Source: an uncultured Oleiphilaceae bacterium (lineage in GTDB: Bacteria > Pseudomonadota > Gammaproteobacteria > Pseudomonadales > Oleiphilaceae). From it: a stretch of 64,000 nt of DNA. A program made the translations under genes and the position numbers. Below the pieces are notes generated by a model. That model had not been told where the DNA came from. It did not search any database and was given only the letters and a program-made list of their open reading frames with translations. Shown in pieces: positions 62,238 through 64,000 of this stretch; position 1 is the first letter of the stretch; every line of letters begins with the position of its first letter. Where the stretch lies: positions 119,301-183,300 of the forward strand of contig CAJXUY010000008.1 of assembly GCA_913060665.1 (NCBI GenBank), given 5' to 3'.

Positions 62238-62260
62238 TTCAAAATTTCAAAAGGAGTTTT

Positions 62261-62527
62261 ATGCAACGCGAAGAATTGAAAAGCCTTAATCAGCTCCTAG
62301 AAGATGCTATGTATTCGTCAACAAAGAAGGAAGCTCAAGTTTATTTAAACCGTTTAGAGTTTAGTGCAAACAACCTTAGAAGTAAGGTAGAACCATATGC
62401 ATATAATAAGCTGAAAGAAGCAATTAACTATGCAAAACAGGCATCAGGTCAGGCCAGTGAAAAAGAGCATTGGGTTTCTTCTGCCCAGCAATCATGGTTT
62501 GTCTTTGAAAGTGAAGTTAGTGACTGA
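62261..62527 (+). CDS. Integron cassette 1 hypothetical protein
   Basis: 88 aa, preceded by AAAAGGAG and followed by attC1. All-helical, hydrophilic, no TM or signal (EELKSLNQLLEDAMYSS, then NRLEFSANNLRSKVEPYAYNKLKEAINYAKQ). No family recognised. As the first cassette it is best placed for expression from a promoter in intI/attI. Confidence 0.78.
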   Translation: MQREELKSLNQLLEDAMYSSTKKEAQVYLNRLEFSANNLRSKVEPYAYNKLKEAINYAKQASGQASEKEHWVSSAQQSWFVFESEVSD

Positions 62528-62542
62528 ATCGTACTATCAAAA

Positions 62543-62674
62543 ATATAACAAGGCCAAGCAACATCAGCCACTTCATGGCTTGGACAGCCTTGCAGCCGCG
62601 CTTTTTGTACATGGCTTCGCCATTGTTGCACAAAAAACACAACTACAAGTCTGCCGTTGTTGGCAGCGTTAGTT
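62543..62674 (+). repeat. attC1 recombination site (cassette 1)
   Basis: About 132 bp from TATAAC to GTTAGTT (crossover G^TT at 62668). Imperfect inverted repeat: the left end TAACAAGGCCAAGCAAC pairs with the right end GTTGTTGGCAGCGTTA, and internal hairpins AGCCA/TGGCT and ATGGC/GCCAT branch from it. Nearly identical to attC2: seven substitutions, no indel over about 125 bp. Confidence 0.92.
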
Positions 62675-63062
62675 GTTTTAATCCCCAAAGATTGAGGGGT
62701 TGAGTGAACGGGGTGCGGCTGAATGTACTGTTCTTTTCGTCACATTGTTCGATCTTAAACAGGCGTATAATATCCCGTTCTGTTTAAGACCACTTCGTAA
62801 GAGGCTGATACAAGTTTCAATCAACATCATTCTTGTCCTGATCAAGCGAGAGTGAAGGGCAAACAAAAGATCAAGATTATTAAAACGTAGTAGTCGGGAA
62901 GTGGATTGTTCTAAACAACCATCTAGGCAACCGCACAACTAACAAGGCCAAGCAACATCAACCACTTCGTGGTTTGGACAGCCTTGCAGCCGCGCTTTTT
63001 GTGCATGGCTTCGCCATTATTGCACAAAAATCACTACTACAAGTCTGCCGTTGTTGGCAGCG
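62669..63062. other. Integron cassette 2, without a convincing sense ORF
   Basis: 394 bp including attC2. No plus-strand ORF of note. An 86-aa minus ORF (62678-62938, MCGCLDGCLEQS) covers nearly the whole non-attC part, against the array; it has no clear ribosome site or family. A 10-bp inverted repeat (TCTTAAACAG/CTGTTTAAGA, 62753-62789) flanks a TATAAT. The cassette could carry a promoter, an RNA or a decayed gene. Confidence 0.7.
62753..62789. repeat. Inverted repeat in cassette 2
   Basis: TCTTAAACAG and CTGTTTAAGA, perfect 10-bp arms, 17-nt loop containing TATAAT. Either a regulatory site around a promoter or an RNA hairpin. Confidence 0.6.
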
Positions 63063-63068
63063 TTAGTT
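62937..63068 (+). repeat. attC2 recombination site (cassette 2)
   Basis: 132 bp from AACTAAC to GTTAGTT (crossover G^TT at 63062). Same size and folding as attC1. Its small hairpin reads AACCA/TGGTT where attC1 has AGCCA/TGGCT, a paired change. Confidence 0.93.
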
Positions 63069-63114
63069 TTACTAGGCATTTATCTTACTTAATTCGTTAT
63101 TTAATAAGGATATT

Positions 63115-63420
63115 ATGACCAAAACGTTATTAGTAGCACTTTCTGTTTTTTTAATAGCATGCAGTACGGCAAGCAACAGAGAGGGTAAAATTGTCGATGC
63201 GTCTTCAGATTATTGTCGTGAAATACGCATAGACCGTCCAGAGCTGTATTACGACATATGTGAGACTACTGGTGGCTGGGAAGATAGAGATCCAAAAGGG
63301 TATGCTAAAGCTCATGAGCAGCAATCATTTACAGGTGACTTTGTTGATGATTTCGTAGACGGCGCAATAGACGAAGCTGTAGAGCAGACGGTAGAGGGAA
63401 TTTTCGATGCCCTCGATTAA
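63115..63420 (+). CDS. Integron cassette 3 lipoprotein
   Basis: 101 aa with a lipoprotein signal (LLVALSVFLIAC, lipobox cysteine near residue 16). Mature part has SSDYCREIRIDRPELYYDICETTGGWEDRD with a cysteine pair and an acidic tail (DFVDDFVDGAIDEAVEQT). No family recognised. AAGGATATT upstream of the ATG. attC3 follows the stop directly. Confidence 0.82.
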   Translation: MTKTLLVALSVFLIACSTASNREGKIVDASSDYCREIRIDRPELYYDICETTGGWEDRDPKGYAKAHEQQSFTGDFVDDFVDGAIDEAVEQTVEGIFDALD

Positions 63421-63426
63421 CAAGAA

Positions 63427-63507
63427 AACTAACCAGCAAATGTTTAGGATAGCTTTGCTACGCGGCTTCGCCTCTCCACAAAACTACCTAAAATTAGGGC
63501 GTTAAGT
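63427..63507 (+). repeat. attC3 recombination site (cassette 3)
   Basis: About 81 bp from AACTAAC to GTTAAGT (crossover G^TT at 63501). Inner arms GTTTAGGATAG and CTACCTAAAAT pair. Shorter and different from attC1 and attC2, so the cassette has another origin. Confidence 0.85.
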
Positions 63508-63513
63508 GTCGTT

Positions 63514-63858
63514 ATGCGTAATATATTAATTTTAATAGTTATTCTTCTTACATTAGGGTGTGAATCTAATAAAAATGATTCACCAAGCGAGCTTCAGAAA
63601 CAAAAAGTATTCTGGGCTTCAGAGCTGGATAAGAGTTTTGTTTTAGGTATAAAAAAGCAGGAAATTATTTCTTGGTTTCAGCATAAGGGTGTAGAGCCAA
63701 GTTATAAAGAAAGCAGTAATACAATTTCTGCCATAGTATCCAAAACCGAAGGTGATGGCTTAGTTTGTAAAGAGTGGCATGTTATTATCAAAATCACACT
63801 AAATAATAGTAATGAATACGTAAGTCACACAATAGATCAGGCTGGTGTGTGTTTATAA
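63514..63858 (+). CDS. Integron cassette 4 lipoprotein
   Basis: 114 aa with a lipoprotein signal (ILILIVILLTLGC, lipobox cysteine at 16). The mature region (QKVFWASELDKSFVLGIKKQEIISWF...GLVCKEWHVIIKITL) looks like a small compact alpha/beta domain with two further cysteines. No family recognised. The start lies seven nt after the attC3 core, with a weak ribosome site. attC4 follows. Confidence 0.8.
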   Translation: MRNILILIVILLTLGCESNKNDSPSELQKQKVFWASELDKSFVLGIKKQEIISWFQHKGVEPSYKESSNTISAIVSKTEGDGLVCKEWHVIIKITLNNSNEYVSHTIDQAGVCL

Positions 63859-63867
63859 AAATCAAAC

Positions 63868-63955
63868 ACTTAACCATAACATCAAAGATCGCCAGACAAG
63901 CTGGCTGGACCTCCAATCGCTGCGCGATTTCCGGCCCTTTATGTTGGCGTTGAGG
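63868..63955 (+). repeat. attC4 recombination site (cassette 4)
   Basis: About 88 bp from ACTTAAC to GTTGAGG (crossover G^TT at 63949). Left end ACTTAACCATAACATCAAAG pairs with right end TTTATGTTGGCGTTGAG; a CCAGACAAGCTGG hairpin is inside. The array continues beyond the window. Confidence 0.85.
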
Positions 63956-64000
63956 CTGTAGAAAAACCTCTTTTCCCCTCCTATATCTGGTAAAATACAG

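Larger units (their letters stand above)
61827..62260. other. intI promoter and attI region
   Basis: 434 nt of AT-rich DNA between intI and the first cassette gene. It holds a LexA-like double site (61861-61884), three inverted repeats with CGAC/GTCG cores (62000-62012, 62090-62114, 62204-62222), a TATAAT at 62058-62063 without a clear -35, and the presumed attI crossover at the GTT of 62231-62233. No ORF. Confidence 0.7.

Noticed and set aside
62430-62688. ORFs running through attC1 on either strand
   Set aside because: They read the recombination site; no independent support.
62678-62938. 86-aa minus-strand ORF in cassette 2 as a real gene
   Set aside because: No ribosome site or recognisable domain, and it runs against the array; kept only as part of the cassette description.

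Overview
The window is gammaproteobacterial chromosome, moderately AT-rich and densely coded on both strands. Gene content points to a marine heterotroph near the Marinobacter / Oleiphilaceae / Oceanospirillales group. The evidence is a ppc - HDOD - adk - tsaB block resembling the pseudomonad arrangement, a Marinobacter-type alcohol-forming fatty acyl-CoA reductase, several c-di-GMP and HDOD proteins, a sodium/acetate-type symporter with its small subunit, and a chromosomal integron. This placement is inferred from gene content; no 16S gene or other marker was available.

Left part (1-6.9 kb): a run of minus-strand genes. In transcription order it is a YfiR-like periplasmic protein, a membrane histidine kinase, a single-domain response regulator, a REC-GGDEF-EAL protein, and then a TonB-dependent receptor that runs off the left edge. 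This looks like an envelope-sensing c-di-GMP pathway. Middle-left (7-23.5 kb): ppc, a YbaK-HDOD fusion, adk, tsaB, uppP, rsmJ and plsB; then a Gld-type ABC exporter with an auxiliary protein, overlapping murI; then an orphan solute-binding lipoprotein.

Centre (23.6-38.3 kb): a two-gene locus of a DUF2156 acyltransferase-like protein and a SAM methyltransferase. Next are two linked signalling genes (HDOD-GAF-kinase and REC-PAS-GGDEF-EAL), an orphan MinD/FleN-like ATPase, an alpha/beta hydrolase, a fatty acyl-CoA reductase, and acs followed by a CrbR/ErbR-like regulator.

Right part (38.3-64 kb): a diguanylate cyclase; a LysR regulator divergent from a six-gene acyl-CoA operon (ACAD, SDR, ACAD10/LvaA-like kinase, histidine phosphatase, SDR, saccharopine-dehydrogenase-like); the imuA-imuB-dnaE2 mutagenesis cassette behind a near-ideal LexA box; and a DUF748 protein. 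Then a CrbS-like transporter/histidine kinase sits divergent from a DUF4212-SSS symporter. With acs and the CrbR-like regulator about 17 kb away, these form a plausible complete acetate-switch module.

The last 3 kb are the start of a chromosomal integron: intI on the minus strand with an SOS-like site upstream, a palindrome-rich attI region, and at least four cassettes with attC sites. Two of the attC sites are near-identical 132-bp elements whose differences preserve base pairing. One cassette has no convincing sense ORF. The array continues past the right edge. No rRNA, tRNA, CRISPR array, phage or complete insertion sequence was found.
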